NCBI GenBank assembly: GCA_045636705.1
Contig: JAZTYA010000031.1
Span: 1 to 27,592, forward strand
Direction of reading: 5' to 3'
Source of the DNA: SFWF01 sp045636705
GTDB taxonomy: Bacteria > Bacillota > Clostridia > Oscillospirales > Acutalibacteraceae
DNA length: 27,592 bases
Below are positions 18,904 through 27,455 of the stretch, piece after piece (position 1 is the first letter of the stretch; each line of letters starts with the position of its first letter). The position numbers and the translations under genes were made by a program. The notes beneath the pieces were generated by a model. That model was not told the DNA's origin, ran no database searches, and saw only the letters and a program-made list of their open reading frames with translations.

Positions 18904-21345
18904 ATGAAATACAGTTTTAACGGCTTTACCGAAAAATCGAACGAAGCCTTAAATTCGGCTATTACCGCGGCAGAAATGCTTGGTCACACCTATATCGGAA
19001 GTGAGCATCTGCTTTTAGGTCTTTTAAAAAGCGGGAACGGGGTAGCCTTTGGTATATTAAATAAAAACGGTCTTACTGCCGAAAAGGTAGAAGAATTAAT
19101 AGAAGAAACGGTTGGCAGAGGAACACCGACAAAGCTTTCGCCAACCTACTTTACCCCAAGAGCAAAAAGGGTGCTTGAAAAGGCGGCGTTGTCGGCCAGA
19201 AACACCGGTAACAGCCTTGTTGGAACCGAGCATATCCTTATGGGAATTTTAAGCGAAGGGGATAACTATGCCGTAAGATTTTTGTCGGCTTTATCGGTTG
19301 ATTTAAATGAAATTTCGTCAGAAATTACCGAAAAGGCAGGAGAAACTCCGAAGCATAAAAGCAAAGCCGATAAGCAAAGAGAAAAGGGTAAGACCAAAAC
19401 TCCAATGCTTGAAAAATACGGATACGACCTTACCGAAGCGGCAGCAGAGGGCAAAATTGACAAGGTTATCGGCAGAAATGAAGAAATTGAAAGGGTAATT
19501 CAAATTCTTTGCAGAAGAACTAAAAACAACCCTTGTCTTATCGGAGAACCAGGAGTCGGAAAAACTGCAATAGCCGAAGGATTAGCGCTAAAGCTTGCGA
19601 ACGGAGAACTACCCGACATTTTAAACGGTAAACGACTAATTTCTTTAAACCTTACCGGAATGGTTGCAGGAACCAAATACAGAGGAGATTTTGAGGAAAG
19701 AATCAAAGCCGTTATCGATGAGGCAACCCTGAATTCTGACGTAATTCTTTTCATTGATGAAATTCACACCATAGTCGGAGCAGGCTCGGCAGAGGGAGCA
19801 ACCGACGCCGCCAACATTTTAAAACCTGCGCTTGCTCGCGGAGAACTTCAGCTTATAGGTGCTACAACCTTGAGCGAATATAGAAAGAACATCGAAAAGG
19901 ATGCGGCGCTTGAAAGAAGATTCCAACCCGTAACCGTCAATGAACCGAGCGAAGAGGATGCAATCCTTATTTTAAAGGGCATTCGTGATAAATACGAAGC
20001 GCATCACGGTGTAAAAATTGATGACAAGGCAATCGAGGCGGCGGTAAGACTGTCGGCAAGATATATAACCGACAGATTTTTACCCGATAAGGCAATCGAC
20101 CTTATTGATGAGGCGGGCTCAAGGCTTAAAATCAAATCGACCGAAACGACCGAGGACGAAAAGGCTTTGCTTTTGCAAATTGAAGAAATAAAGGAGCAAA
20201 AGGACAAGGCAATAGATGAGCAGGACTACGAAAAAGCGGCAAATCTTCGCGATAAGGAAAAAGAAAAACTGCAAAAGCTTTCCGAACTCAAAGAGGCAAA
20301 ACGTGGTGGAAAAGAGGAATCTATAGGCACCGTAACCGAAGAGGAAATAGCAATTATTATTTCGGGTTGGACAGGTGTTCCCGTAGTGGAACTAACCAAA
20401 GAGGAAAGTGAAAGACTGCTTTTAATGGAGTCTGTACTTCATAAAAGACTTATAGGTCAGGACGAGGCGGTAACTGCCGTTTCAAAGGCAATAAGACGAG
20501 GCAGGGCAGGGCTTAAGGACCCCAAAAGACCGATAGGCTCGTTTATCTTCTTAGGACCTACGGGTGTTGGTAAAACCGAACTTTGTAAAGCACTTGCCGA
20601 GGCGGTTTTCGGCAGCGAAAATGCTATAATCCGACTCGATATGTCCGAATATATGGAAAAGCATACCGCATCAAAGCTTATAGGCTCGCCTCCGGGTTAC
20701 GTCGGCTTTGAAGAGGGTGGCCAGCTAACCGAAAAGGTTAGAAGGAACCCCTATTCGGTAGTTCTTTTTGATGAAATTGAAAAGGCTCATCCCGATATTT
20801 TCAATATGCTTTTACAAATACTTGACGACGGCATTTTGACCGATTCGCAAGGCAGACAGGTAAACTTTAAAAATACCCTAATCATTATGACCTCTAATAT
20901 CGGAGCTAGACTCATAACCGATAAGAAGACCTCTTTAGGTTTTGCCGAAGAAAATAGTGATATGGATGAAAGTCGTGTTAAAAATCAGGTTTTGGAGGCG
21001 CTAAAAAAGGAATTCAGACCCGAGTTTTTAAACCGTCTTGACGATATCATTGTCTTTAAAAAGCTTCGTGAGGATGAAATTTTAAAAATAGCAGAAAATA
21101 TGCTAAACGGTCTGAAAGAACGTATGGCGGCGCTCAATATTGAAATTACCTTTGATGAAAGCGTGGCTAAAGCGGTGGCAAAGGTAGGCTTTGACCCGGT
21201 TTACGGCGCTCGACCTTTGCGAAGAGCAATAAGCTCAAACGTCGAGGATATGTTAAGCGAAAAACTGCTTGATAAAACTATTGAAAAAGGGGACAAAATA
21301 ACCCTTTTCTATAGAAATGAAAAGTACGAAATTGAAAAAGAATAG
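18904..21345 (+). CDS. clpC: ClpC, AAA+ unfoldase of the ClpCP protease
   Basis: 813 residues, full length. The N-terminal double Clp-N repeat (residues 3-145) begins FTEKSNEALNSAI. D1 has Walker A GEPGVGKT at about residue 214 and Walker B ILFIDEIHT. The middle domain (about 405-475) includes a UVR-like QDYEKAANLRDKEKEKL stretch that contacts McsA-type partners. D2 has GPTGVGKTE at about residue 552, LFDEIEKAHPD and the sensor GARPLRRAI near the end. It unfolds arginine-phosphorylated and other substrates for ClpP. GGAGG lies just before the ATG; a long terminator follows. Confidence 0.97.
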   Translation: MKYSFNGFTEKSNEALNSAITAAEMLGHTYIGSEHLLLGLLKSGNGVAFGILNKNGLTAEKVEELIEETVGRGTPTKLSPTYFTPRAKRVLEKAALSARNTGNSLVGTEHILMGILSEGDNYAVRFLSALSVDLNEISSEITEKAGETPKHKSKADKQREKGKTKTPMLEKYGYDLTEAAAEGKIDKVIGRNEEIERVIQILCRRTKNNPCLIGEPGVGKTAIAEGLALKLANGELPDILNGKRLISLNLTGMVAGTKYRGDFEERIKAVIDEATLNSDVILFIDEIHTIVGAGSAEGATDAANILKPALARGELQLIGATTLSEYRKNIEKDAALERRFQPVTVNEPSEEDAILILKGIRDKYEAHHGVKIDDKAIEAAVRLSARYITDRFLPDKAIDLIDEAGSRLKIKSTETTEDEKALLLQIEEIKEQKDKAIDEQDYEKAANLRDKEKEKLQKLSELKEAKRGGKEESIGTVTEEEIAIIISGWTGVPVVELTKEESERLLLMESVLHKRLIGQDEAVTAVSKAIRRGRAGLKDPKRPIGSFIFLGPTGVGKTELCKALAEAVFGSENAIIRLDMSEYMEKHTASKLIGSPPGYVGFEEGGQLTEKVRRNPYSVVLFDEIEKAHPDIFNMLLQILDDGILTDSQGRQVNFKNTLIIMTSNIGARLITDKKTSLGFAEENSDMDESRVKNQVLEALKKEFRPEFLNRLDDIIVFKKLREDEILKIAENMLNGLKERMAALNIEITFDESVAKAVAKVGFDPVYGARPLRRAISSNVEDMLSEKLLDKTIEKGDKITLFYRNEKYEIEKE

Positions 21346-21352
21346 TCAAAAC

Positions 21353-21403
21353 AACAAGATATTGCTCGCAAGCTACAAACTGCCTGCAATATCTTGTTTT
21401 TTT
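21353..21403 (+). terminator. Rho-independent terminator of the clp operon
   Basis: AACAAGATATTGC (21353-21365) and GCAATATCTTGTT (21386-21398) around a 20-nt loop, followed by a T run. Confidence 0.85.
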
Positions 21404-21405
21404 GC

Positions 21406-21434
21406 TTGCAAAATAGCGAAAAAAGAAGTATAAT
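21406..21434 (+). promoter_or_regulatory. Probable sigma-A promoter of tepA-ftsK
   Basis: TTGCAA at 21406-21411, a 17-nt spacer and TATAAT at 21429-21434, immediately after the clp terminator. Confidence 0.75.
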
Positions 21435-21490
21435 GAAAATGTATATTCATATAGTATTTTCCGATAATATAAAAAACGGAGGATGCTAAT

Positions 21491-22198
21491 ATGGACTTAT
21501 TCAAAAACAACACAAACGGCACTGAAAACGAAGAAACCGAAAACGAAGAATTATATAACAGAATAAAAGAAACCGGCTCTATTACAACAAGCGGGAAATA
21601 CACCCTTCATTGCCTTACGATAATAGGTGAAATTGAGGGACACGCGATTTCTTCAAGCCAGAACAAAACCACTAAATACGAACACGTAATTCCGGAACTG
21701 GTTTTGGTTGAAGAGGATAAAAATATAGACGGACTTTTGATTATTCTAAACACAATAGGCGGCGATGTCGAAGCAGGTCTTGCTATTGCCGAACTTATTG
21801 CGGGAATGAAAAAGCCTACCGTGTCTTTGGTGCTCGGAGGCGGACATTCTATCGGGGTTCCTTTAAGCGTGTCGGCAAAGCGTTCTTTTATTGTGCCGAG
21901 CGCCACAATGACCATTCATCCGGTAAGAATGACAGGACTTGTCTTGGGCGTTCCTCAAATGCTTCGTCATTTTGAAAAAATGCAGGATAGAATAACCTCT
22001 TTCGTGTCAGAAAACTCGCGTATATCCAAGGAAAGATTCAACTCCCTTATGATGAATGTGGGCGAAATGGTAACCGACGTCGGCACCGTGCTTGACGGCA
22101 ACAAGGCCGTAAGCGAGGGCTTAATCGATGAGGTTGGCAGTCTTTCTGATGCCATTGAGTGTTTAAACGATATGATAACTAAATTTAAGCAAGTTTAA
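21491..22198 (+). CDS. tepA: TepA-like ClpP-family serine protease
   Basis: 235 residues, ATG with GGAGG upstream. ClpP/crotonase fold with LLIILNTIGGDVEAGLAIAE, the nucleophile Ser120 in GGGHSIG, and His143 in MTIHPVR; an Asp later in the chain would complete the triad. It differs from ClpP in its longer acidic N-terminus and the GGGHSIG elbow and fits the translocation-enhancing protein TepA (YmfB) group. In Bacillus that gene also lies beside spoIIIE, matching the ftsK gene here 12 bases downstream. Its substrates are not established; a role in clearing stalled or signal peptides has been proposed for the family. Confidence 0.88.
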   Translation: MDLFKNNTNGTENEETENEELYNRIKETGSITTSGKYTLHCLTIIGEIEGHAISSSQNKTTKYEHVIPELVLVEEDKNIDGLLIILNTIGGDVEAGLAIAELIAGMKKPTVSLVLGGGHSIGVPLSVSAKRSFIVPSATMTIHPVRMTGLVLGVPQMLRHFEKMQDRITSFVSENSRISKERFNSLMMNVGEMVTDVGTVLDGNKAVSEGLIDEVGSLSDAIECLNDMITKFKQV

Positions 22199-22210
22199 GG
22201 AGTAAAAGGT

Positions 22211-24562
22211 ATGGCAGCTGCAAAACGCAGAAAGCAAACAAAAAAGACCAATGCAAAAAAGGTTACAGCCAAGGAAAGGAATACCGCAAAGCGTCAGCTT
22301 ACGGCGGTTGTGCTTTTCGGAGTAGGAATGCTCTTGGCGGCAATAGTGTTTATTCCCGGAGAAAACTTTTGGAATATGCTTAGAAGTTTCCTTTTTGGAA
22401 TGTTTGGAATCGTTACATATTTAATTCCTTTTTATATTCTCTTAATAGCCGTTCTTTGTTCGCTTGATAAGCTAAGTCGAAACATCAAGGTAAAGACGAC
22501 TATTTCGGGTGTAATTGCGGCAATAACACTTGCTGTAATCGATATCTTTACCACAAAAATGCCCTTAATGTCATTTGGAGAACATTTGGTAGACGCTTAT
22601 AAAAAGGGTAATGCTTCAGGCGGATTTTTAGGAGCAATTATAAGCCATCCTATTACTGCGGCTTTCGGCAAAACTGCTGCCGCAATAACCTTAATAATCG
22701 TTGTATTCGTTCTTTTAATGATAGTTACAGGAACAACCCTTATCGCTTTATTTAAGGGCATTGCAAAGCCTGTTAAGAAGTTAGAAGAAACTGCTCAGTC
22801 GGTATATAGAGAAAAGGCAGAGCGCAAGCAGGTTTCGGATATTGATATTCCGGTAGACGACCCGATAGGCCCTGTTAGAGAAAAGATAACAAGCCAAATG
22901 ATAGACGAAAAGAAGAAAAATCTTATCAGCAGTTATTTGGATGAAGAACTTCCCGAAGAAGCGCCAATGGAAGAGGAAACCTCTTTAGAAATCGATGATG
23001 CTATTTCTGCCGCAAAGGAAGAAACCAAGGAAAAAATGACCAAGGAAGAGTTCGAAAAGGGAATTGCCGAGGTTGAAAGCGAAATTAAAATGGAGCAGGA
23101 AGCTTATAAATTCCCACCAATCGAGCTTCTTAAAATTGATAAATCAAGCAACTCCTTAACCGCAGAAAGAGAGCTTGAGCAGACGGCAGACCGTCTTGTC
23201 AAGGCGCTTCAAAGTTTCGGCGTTGAAACAAGGGTTGTCGATATTTCAAGAGGACCTACAGTTACTCGTTTTGAGCTTCAACCAAGCGCAGGCGTTAAGA
23301 TTAGTAAAATCACCAACCTTGCCGATGATATAGCTCTTAACCTTGCAACCGCAGGTGTTAGAATTGAGGCTCCCATCCCCAATAAAGCCGCAGTTGGAAT
23401 CGAGGTTCCAAATAAAGCTAGCAACGTTGTTCATATAAGAGATATTTTAGAGTCCTCTGCGTTCACAGGCTCTAAGTCGAAACTTACAATAGCAATGGGT
23501 AAAGATATCGGTGGCAATGCTATTGTTGGCGATATTTCTAAAATGCCACACGGACTTATCGCAGGTGCTACAGGCTCCGGTAAATCGGTATGTATCAACT
23601 CGATTATAATGAGTATTCTTTATAAGGCAACCCCTGAAGAGGTTAAACTTATAATGATTGACCCCAAGGTAGTAGAACTTGGAATTTATAACGGTATACC
23701 GCATCTTTTGATGCCGGTTGTAACCAATCCTCGTAAGGCGGCGGCAACACTTGGTTGGGCTGTTTCTGAAATGGAAAAGCGCTATCAGATGTTTGCGGCA
23801 AGCAACGTTCGTGACCTTGACGGATACAACAAGGTTGCCGAGCAAAACGAAGAAATGGTTAAGATGCCAAGAATCGTTATAATAATCGACGAGCTTGCAG
23901 ACCTTATGATGACGGCACCAAAAGAGGTTGAAGATTCTATCAACCGTATTGCCGCAAAGGCTCGTGCCGCAGGTATGCACCTAATTATCGCAACACAGCG
24001 TCCTTCTGTTGCCGTTGTAACCGGTGTCATCAAGGCAAACATTCCTACAAGAGTGGCATTTGCAGTATCTTCTCAGGTTGATAGCCGTACCATTCTTGAT
24101 ATGGCAGGAGCAGAAAAGCTCCTCGGTCGAGGCGATATGCTCTTTAACCCAATAGGAGCTAGCAAGCCTTCTCGTGTTCAGGGTTGCTTTGTAGGCGACG
24201 ATGAGGTTGAGCAGGTAGTAGGGTTTGTTAAGCAGAGTGGACTTGCCGACTACAACCAAGAGATTATCGATGAAATCGAGCGACAGGCAACCATGGATAA
24301 AAAGGATAAGGGAGCAGCATCCGGCGAAGGTGAGGATGAGGCAGACCCAATGTTCAATTCTGCGGTTGAGGTCGCTGTTGAAAACGGTCAAATCTCAACG
24401 TCTATGCTCCAAAGAAAATTAAAGCTCGGCTATGCTAGAGCGGCAAGAATAATAGACCAAATGCATGAAAGAGGAATCGTAGGACCTTTCGAGGGCGCAA
24501 AACCCCGTCAGGTGCTAATTACTGCGGAGGAATGGCTTGAACGAAAAGCAGGAGAAGAATAA
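22211..24562 (+). CDS. ftsK: DNA translocase FtsK/SpoIIIE
   Basis: 783 residues. A basic N-terminus leads into four membrane helices (about residues 28-185) that anchor it at the septum. An acidic linker of some 130 residues follows, then the motor: alpha region RFELQPSAGVKISKI, RecA-like domain with Walker A GATGSGKSV (about 452-460) and Walker B IVIIIDELADLMM (about 555-567), and the C-terminal winged-helix gamma domain (QISTSMLQRKLKLGYARAA) that reads KOPS/SRS sequences. It pumps chromosomal DNA through the closing septum in division or sporulation. The downstream metallohydrolase gene overlaps its last 26 bases. Confidence 0.96.
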   Translation: MAAAKRRKQTKKTNAKKVTAKERNTAKRQLTAVVLFGVGMLLAAIVFIPGENFWNMLRSFLFGMFGIVTYLIPFYILLIAVLCSLDKLSRNIKVKTTISGVIAAITLAVIDIFTTKMPLMSFGEHLVDAYKKGNASGGFLGAIISHPITAAFGKTAAAITLIIVVFVLLMIVTGTTLIALFKGIAKPVKKLEETAQSVYREKAERKQVSDIDIPVDDPIGPVREKITSQMIDEKKKNLISSYLDEELPEEAPMEEETSLEIDDAISAAKEETKEKMTKEEFEKGIAEVESEIKMEQEAYKFPPIELLKIDKSSNSLTAERELEQTADRLVKALQSFGVETRVVDISRGPTVTRFELQPSAGVKISKITNLADDIALNLATAGVRIEAPIPNKAAVGIEVPNKASNVVHIRDILESSAFTGSKSKLTIAMGKDIGGNAIVGDISKMPHGLIAGATGSGKSVCINSIIMSILYKATPEEVKLIMIDPKVVELGIYNGIPHLLMPVVTNPRKAAATLGWAVSEMEKRYQMFAASNVRDLDGYNKVAEQNEEMVKMPRIVIIIDELADLMMTAPKEVEDSINRIAAKARAAGMHLIIATQRPSVAVVTGVIKANIPTRVAFAVSSQVDSRTILDMAGAEKLLGRGDMLFNPIGASKPSRVQGCFVGDDEVEQVVGFVKQSGLADYNQEIIDEIERQATMDKKDKGAASGEGEDEADPMFNSAVEVAVENGQISTSMLQRKLKLGYARAARIIDQMHERGIVGPFEGAKPRQVLITAEEWLERKAGEE

Positions 24563-25481
24563 ACAGACCCAAAGTCCCACAAGGAAACGGCTGAATCTTT
24601 TATATACCTTAATACTGATTTTTGCGGCGGCTTTTACCTCTGTAACCTTTTCTTATAGTAGATACCTACCTACTTGGAATGATATAAGCTATCATCTTTT
24701 CGGCACCCTTCCCGATGAACTAAGTTCAAATTACGTAAAGTTTATCGACGTAGGGCAGGGCGATTCGGTTCTTATCAACAGCAACGGAACAACCGCGCTT
24801 ATAGACCTGGGACCCGAAACTGATGACGGCGAACAGTTGGTAAACGACCTTCATAAACTAGGTGTATATAGGCTTGATTGTGTTATAATAAGTCATTTTG
24901 ACAGTGACCATATCGGTGGCGATGCGGTTTTAACTCGTATGAAAATAGGCAACATAATAATGCCTGAAAGCAATGCCGAAAACACCACGACAAGTTTTGA
25001 GGAATATGATTTTGCCGCCAAGTCAAACGGAGCAAATATCTATTTAGCGCAGGTTGGAACCGAAATTAAAGTCGGCGACTTTACCTTGACCATAATAGCC
25101 TATTATCACGACAGTAACGACTCAAACGACAGCTCGGTTATGGTTATGGCAGAAATTGAGGATAAGAACTTTTTGTTCACGGGTGACGCCTCAAGTAAAA
25201 TAGAAAAGCGCCTTTTAGAAGAGGGATATAACCTGGACTGCGACGTCTTTAAAGCGGCGCATCACGGCAGTAGATATTCGAATTCTTCTGACTTTTTAAA
25301 GGCAATAACACCTGACTATGCGGTCGTTTCATGTGCAAAGGGCAATAGCTACGGACATCCGCATGCCGAGGTAATGTCCAACCTTAATTCAGTAAACAGT
25401 CTGGTTCTTAGAACCGATATAAAAGGGGATATAACCTTTTATCTGGAAGATGGCAAAATAAAAGTAGAAACAGAAAAATAA
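24537..25481 (+). CDS. Membrane-anchored metallo-beta-lactamase-fold hydrolase, ComEC C-terminal type
   Basis: 314 residues from the TTG at 24537, fixed by GGAGG (24526-24530) six bases upstream inside ftsK. One transmembrane helix at about residues 21-40, then an extracytoplasmic MBL domain of the ComEC/Rec2 kind: VKFIDVGQGDSVLI, metal motif SHFDSDHIGG, FLFTGDAS, KAAHHGSRYSNS and SYGHPHAEV near the end. The ComEC channel domain is absent. Members of this group are thought to cut nucleic acids or phosphodiesters outside the membrane. Translational coupling to ftsK may be only operon economy; a link to DNA handling at the envelope is possible but unproven. Confidence 0.9.
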   Translation: MNEKQEKNKQTQSPTRKRLNLLYTLILIFAAAFTSVTFSYSRYLPTWNDISYHLFGTLPDELSSNYVKFIDVGQGDSVLINSNGTTALIDLGPETDDGEQLVNDLHKLGVYRLDCVIISHFDSDHIGGDAVLTRMKIGNIIMPESNAENTTTSFEEYDFAAKSNGANIYLAQVGTEIKVGDFTLTIIAYYHDSNDSNDSSVMVMAEIEDKNFLFTGDASSKIEKRLLEEGYNLDCDVFKAAHHGSRYSNSSDFLKAITPDYAVVSCAKGNSYGHPHAEVMSNLNSVNSLVLRTDIKGDITFYLEDGKIKVETEK

Positions 25482-25512
25482 AACCGAGGAAACAAATCCT
25501 CGGTTTTATTTA
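25480..25512. terminator. Bidirectional terminator
   Basis: AAAACCGAGGA and TCCTCGGTTTT around AACAAA, between convergent genes ending at 25481 and 25513. Confidence 0.88.
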
Positions 25513-25716
25513 TTATTCGTGAACTCTTCCGTTGTCGCGGAATAAAAGGGAAATACACCAAACTCCCGCTAAAGCGATAACCGTATAGATTATGCGGCTA
25601 ACAATAGCATCAGAGCCGCCGAACAACCAAGCCACAAGGTCAAATTGGAATATGCCGACGAGTCCCCAGTTTATAGAGCCCAGAATAACCAAAATCAGAC
25701 AGATTTTGTCAAACAT
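25513..25716 (-). CDS. DUF378 family small membrane protein
   Basis: 67 residues with two membrane helices. It shows the DUF378 pattern: LILVILGSINWGLVGIFQFDLVAWLFG in the first half and IIYTVIALAGVWCISLLF in the second. ATG at 25716 with AAAGGAGTG upstream. The function of the family is unknown. Convergent with the metallohydrolase gene; the region between it and tRNA-Thr carries divergent promoter elements. Confidence 0.93.
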   Translation of the reverse strand: MFDKICLILVILGSINWGLVGIFQFDLVAWLFGGSDAIVSRIIYTVIALAGVWCISLLFRDNGRVHE

Positions 25717-25789
25717 AATACTTCACTCCTTTACAATAACTATTTTGTCACAACAAAAGAAAAATTATACACAAAATTTTAAAAAACAG

Positions 25790-25818
25790 TTGACAAAAAT
25801 TAAAAGTTATTTTATAAT
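25790..25818 (+). promoter_or_regulatory. Consensus sigma-A promoter of tRNA-Thr
   Basis: TTGACA at 25790-25795, a 17-nt spacer and TATAAT at 25813-25818, about 19 bases before the tRNA. Confidence 0.9.
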
Positions 25819-25836
25819 AACCATTGCTGTCAATAT

Positions 25837-25912
25837 GCTGCTATGGCTCAGGTGGTAGAGCACATCCTTGGTAAGGATGAGGTCACCAGTTCGAATCTGG
25901 TTAGCAGCTCCA
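25837..25912 (+). tRNA. tRNA-Thr (anticodon GGT)
   Basis: 76 nt with the CCA end encoded. Acceptor arms GCTGCTA (25837-25843) and TAGCAGC (25902-25908); anticodon stem CATCC/GGATG with loop TTGGTAA giving anticodon GGT; T-arm contains GTTCGAATC. It has its own promoter and terminator. The 3' end directly borders the right accessory region, a common position for inserted DNA, but no copy of the tRNA 3' end is seen within the window. Confidence 0.97.
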
Positions 25913-25946
25913 AAAAATTCCAAGTCTTCGGACTTGGAATTTTTTT
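25913..25946 (+). terminator. Rho-independent terminator of tRNA-Thr
   Basis: AATTCCAAGTC (25916-25926), loop TTCG, GACTTGGAATT (25931-25941) and a T run. Same stem as 6706-6739. Confidence 0.9.
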
Positions 25947-25948
25947 AT

Positions 25949-26135
25949 CCATTGCGAAAGCAATGGCATATCATCAACGATAGCGTTGCTATCGTTGTAT
26001 CTCATCAGTCCGTAAGGACTGTATATCATCACGCGTTAGCGTGTATCAAAAAGCTTTCGCAATGATGATATACAACTTCTAACGAAGTTGATGATATGCA
26101 ATTCCTACGGAATTGATGATATACAATGCTTCGCA
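25949..26135 (+). repeat. Hairpin array 4, the best-preserved copy
   Basis: Hairpins: 25949-25966 (CCATTGC-GAAA-GCAATGG), 25976-25996 (AACGATAGC/GCTATCGTT), 26006-26021 (CAGTCC-GTAA-GGACTG), 26030-26043 (CACGC-GTTA-GCGTG), then three more near 26074-26137 (AACTTC/GAAGTT, AATTCC/GGAATT, AATGC/GCATT), joined by words such as GATGATATAC. CATTGCGAAAGC (25950-25961) is also perfectly complementary to GCTTTCGCAATG (26053-26064), enclosing three hairpins. The layout matches hairpin array 1 although the stem sequences differ. It overlaps directly with the promoter at 26136. Confidence 0.85.
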
Positions 26136-26164
26136 TTGATTTATTGCCGCATTTATGTTATAAT
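26136..26164 (+). promoter_or_regulatory. Sigma-A promoter, third copy of the recurring promoter tail
   Basis: TTGATT at 26136-26141, a 17-nt spacer differing at few bases from that at 227-243, and TATAAT at 26159-26164, followed by AAGAGGTGT. Confidence 0.85.
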
Positions 26165-26188
26165 ACACTCAAGAGGTGTGTATTTCCA

Positions 26189-26893
26189 ATGGGTAGTAAT
26201 TTCCTAATTGCAAAGTTTGGTAAAGAAGAACATATAAAACAATTACAAAAAGGAAAAATCTTATTTAATTCCATACAAAAATATAGAGATGACGGAACTG
26301 ATTATCGTGGCGACTCAATGGAGGGACGGATTCTGTTGAATCCGAATGATATTGAGATTTATGGTGCTTGCGGTGAAAGACTGTTTGATACCATTCCCAG
26401 ACCGGATTTCGTAACACAATCTGTTCTTAATGACGAAAATTTAATGATGTTTTGTGCTTCAACGATCACAAAAAACATTATGATTGAAGTTGGTAACAAT
26501 ATTTGGCATTTCAAAGATGAGTACAAGAAATCGATGGCTATGTTTGGCGATTACGTAATGCTTTTTTGGTCTTCTGAATTGTTAAATAAGATCGAAACCT
26601 CAGTTGACTGCAATGGACAGAAAATAGGTTATGATTCAGGTATGGTTTTATATAGAAATCTGACAGACTTTGATGATACGCATGAATACCGAATTACGGG
26701 CAGTCCTCTTGACAGATATTTTGTTAAAAGTTTGTCTTACAAAGTTCAAAACGAATGGCGAGTGCTCATTGATGGTGAGCACCAGCGATTGACTTCAAAT
26801 TATTTGGATGGATTCTTAATAGAATCAACGCCATTTGAATTCTCAATAATAAAAAGGGCGGAAGATTTTTTGAATGGATACATCAAATTGTAA
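26189..26893 (+). CDS. Unrecognised cytoplasmic protein
   Basis: 234 residues from the ATG at 26189, with AAGAGGTG at 26171-26178; an ATG at 26126 lies inside the hairpin array and promoter. No signal peptide or membrane segment. It begins FLIAKFGKEEHIKQLQKGKI and LFNSIQKYRDDG, and has an Arg/Glu motif NEWRVLID near the C-terminus. The start resembles proteins annotated as hypothetical or abortive-infection-like in phage-related islands (a short KFG..EHI..L..G.I.F....Y pattern), but I cannot assign a family. Unlike the left-side cargoes, no 3' element follows directly; a second gene comes first. Confidence 0.78.
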   Translation: MGSNFLIAKFGKEEHIKQLQKGKILFNSIQKYRDDGTDYRGDSMEGRILLNPNDIEIYGACGERLFDTIPRPDFVTQSVLNDENLMMFCASTITKNIMIEVGNNIWHFKDEYKKSMAMFGDYVMLFWSSELLNKIETSVDCNGQKIGYDSGMVLYRNLTDFDDTHEYRITGSPLDRYFVKSLSYKVQNEWRVLIDGEHQRLTSNYLDGFLIESTPFEFSIIKRAEDFLNGYIKL

Positions 26894-26943
26894 TTTTATT
26901 CATAGTGAAGGGTTATATAGCAAATTATCATATTCTATGAGTA

Positions 26944-26972
26944 TTGCTATTTGTGTAGAAAAATGTTACAAT
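26944..26972 (+). promoter_or_regulatory. Probable sigma-A promoter
   Basis: TTGCTA at 26944-26949, a 17-nt spacer and TACAAT at 26967-26972, upstream of the PH-domain gene. Confidence 0.7.
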
Positions 26973-27001
26973 ATCTACAAATAAGAGGGGAGAATTAAAT
27001 A

Positions 27002-27382
27002 ATGATTGATTTTCAAAATGCAATGTTTTTCAAATTAAAGAAGGTGCCTAACGAAAAATCGGAGTTGTTAGTGGGTCCGTTACTTGTTTCTGATGAAAGC
27101 ATCATTTCTACATATAAAGGTTTGCGAGACCAAGTCGTTTTTACAAACAAAAGAATAATTTCTATAAATATACAAGGTTTAACTGGTACAAAACAAGATT
27201 ATACATCTATGCCGTATTCAAGAATTCAAGCTTATTCAGTTGAAACTGCAGGAAGAGAAGAATTGATTGCAGATTGTGAATTGGAACTGTATTTTTCCGG
27301 AATTGGAAAAGTTAAATTTGAATTTAAAGGCGATTGCGATATAAAGGAAATTTGCAAAATGATTTCAGAAAGAGTATTATAA
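27002..27382 (+). CDS. Bacterial PH-domain protein (bPH_1 type)
   Basis: 126 residues; ATG at 27002 with AGAGGGGAG upstream. A single PH-like domain fills the protein: LLVSDESIISTYKGLRDQVVFTNKRII, then a strand with TGTKQDYTSMPYSRIQAYSVET and a closing helix. DQVVFTNKRI and YSRIQAYSVE are the typical bPH_1 (PF08000, YokE/YvbH-like) pattern. Cytoplasmic, no membrane segment; the ligand is unknown. The conserved 3' element and a terminator follow, as for the left-side cargo genes. Confidence 0.88.
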   Translation: MIDFQNAMFFKLKKVPNEKSELLVGPLLVSDESIISTYKGLRDQVVFTNKRIISINIQGLTGTKQDYTSMPYSRIQAYSVETAGREELIADCELELYFSGIGKVKFEFKGDCDIKEICKMISERVL

Positions 27383-27396
27383 ATATATTTTTATGG

Positions 27397-27451
27397 AAAT
27401 CCTCAGTTTTCAGGCACATTTTATTCGTGTCATTAAGTTCAAACTACCCAG
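27397..27451 (+). repeat. Conserved 3' element, second form, copy 5
   Basis: 27406-27443 matches 6661-6698 at 35 of 38 positions. The wider block also aligns with 1756-1816 (AATC, CAGTTTT or CGGTTTT, GTTC, AACTA, CCCAGA in the same order). It leads straight into the terminator at 27456. Confidence 0.8.
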
Positions 27452-27455
27452 AAAA

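Noticed and set aside
23246..24391. Several long minus-strand open frames inside ftsK
   Set aside because: They lie opposite a full-length, strongly conserved gene, have no ribosome sites and encode low-complexity shadows.
25717..25789. Promoter for the DUF378 gene
   Set aside because: A TATAAT on the minus strand is present, but the nearest TTGTCA is 21 bases away; too uncertain to list as a feature.
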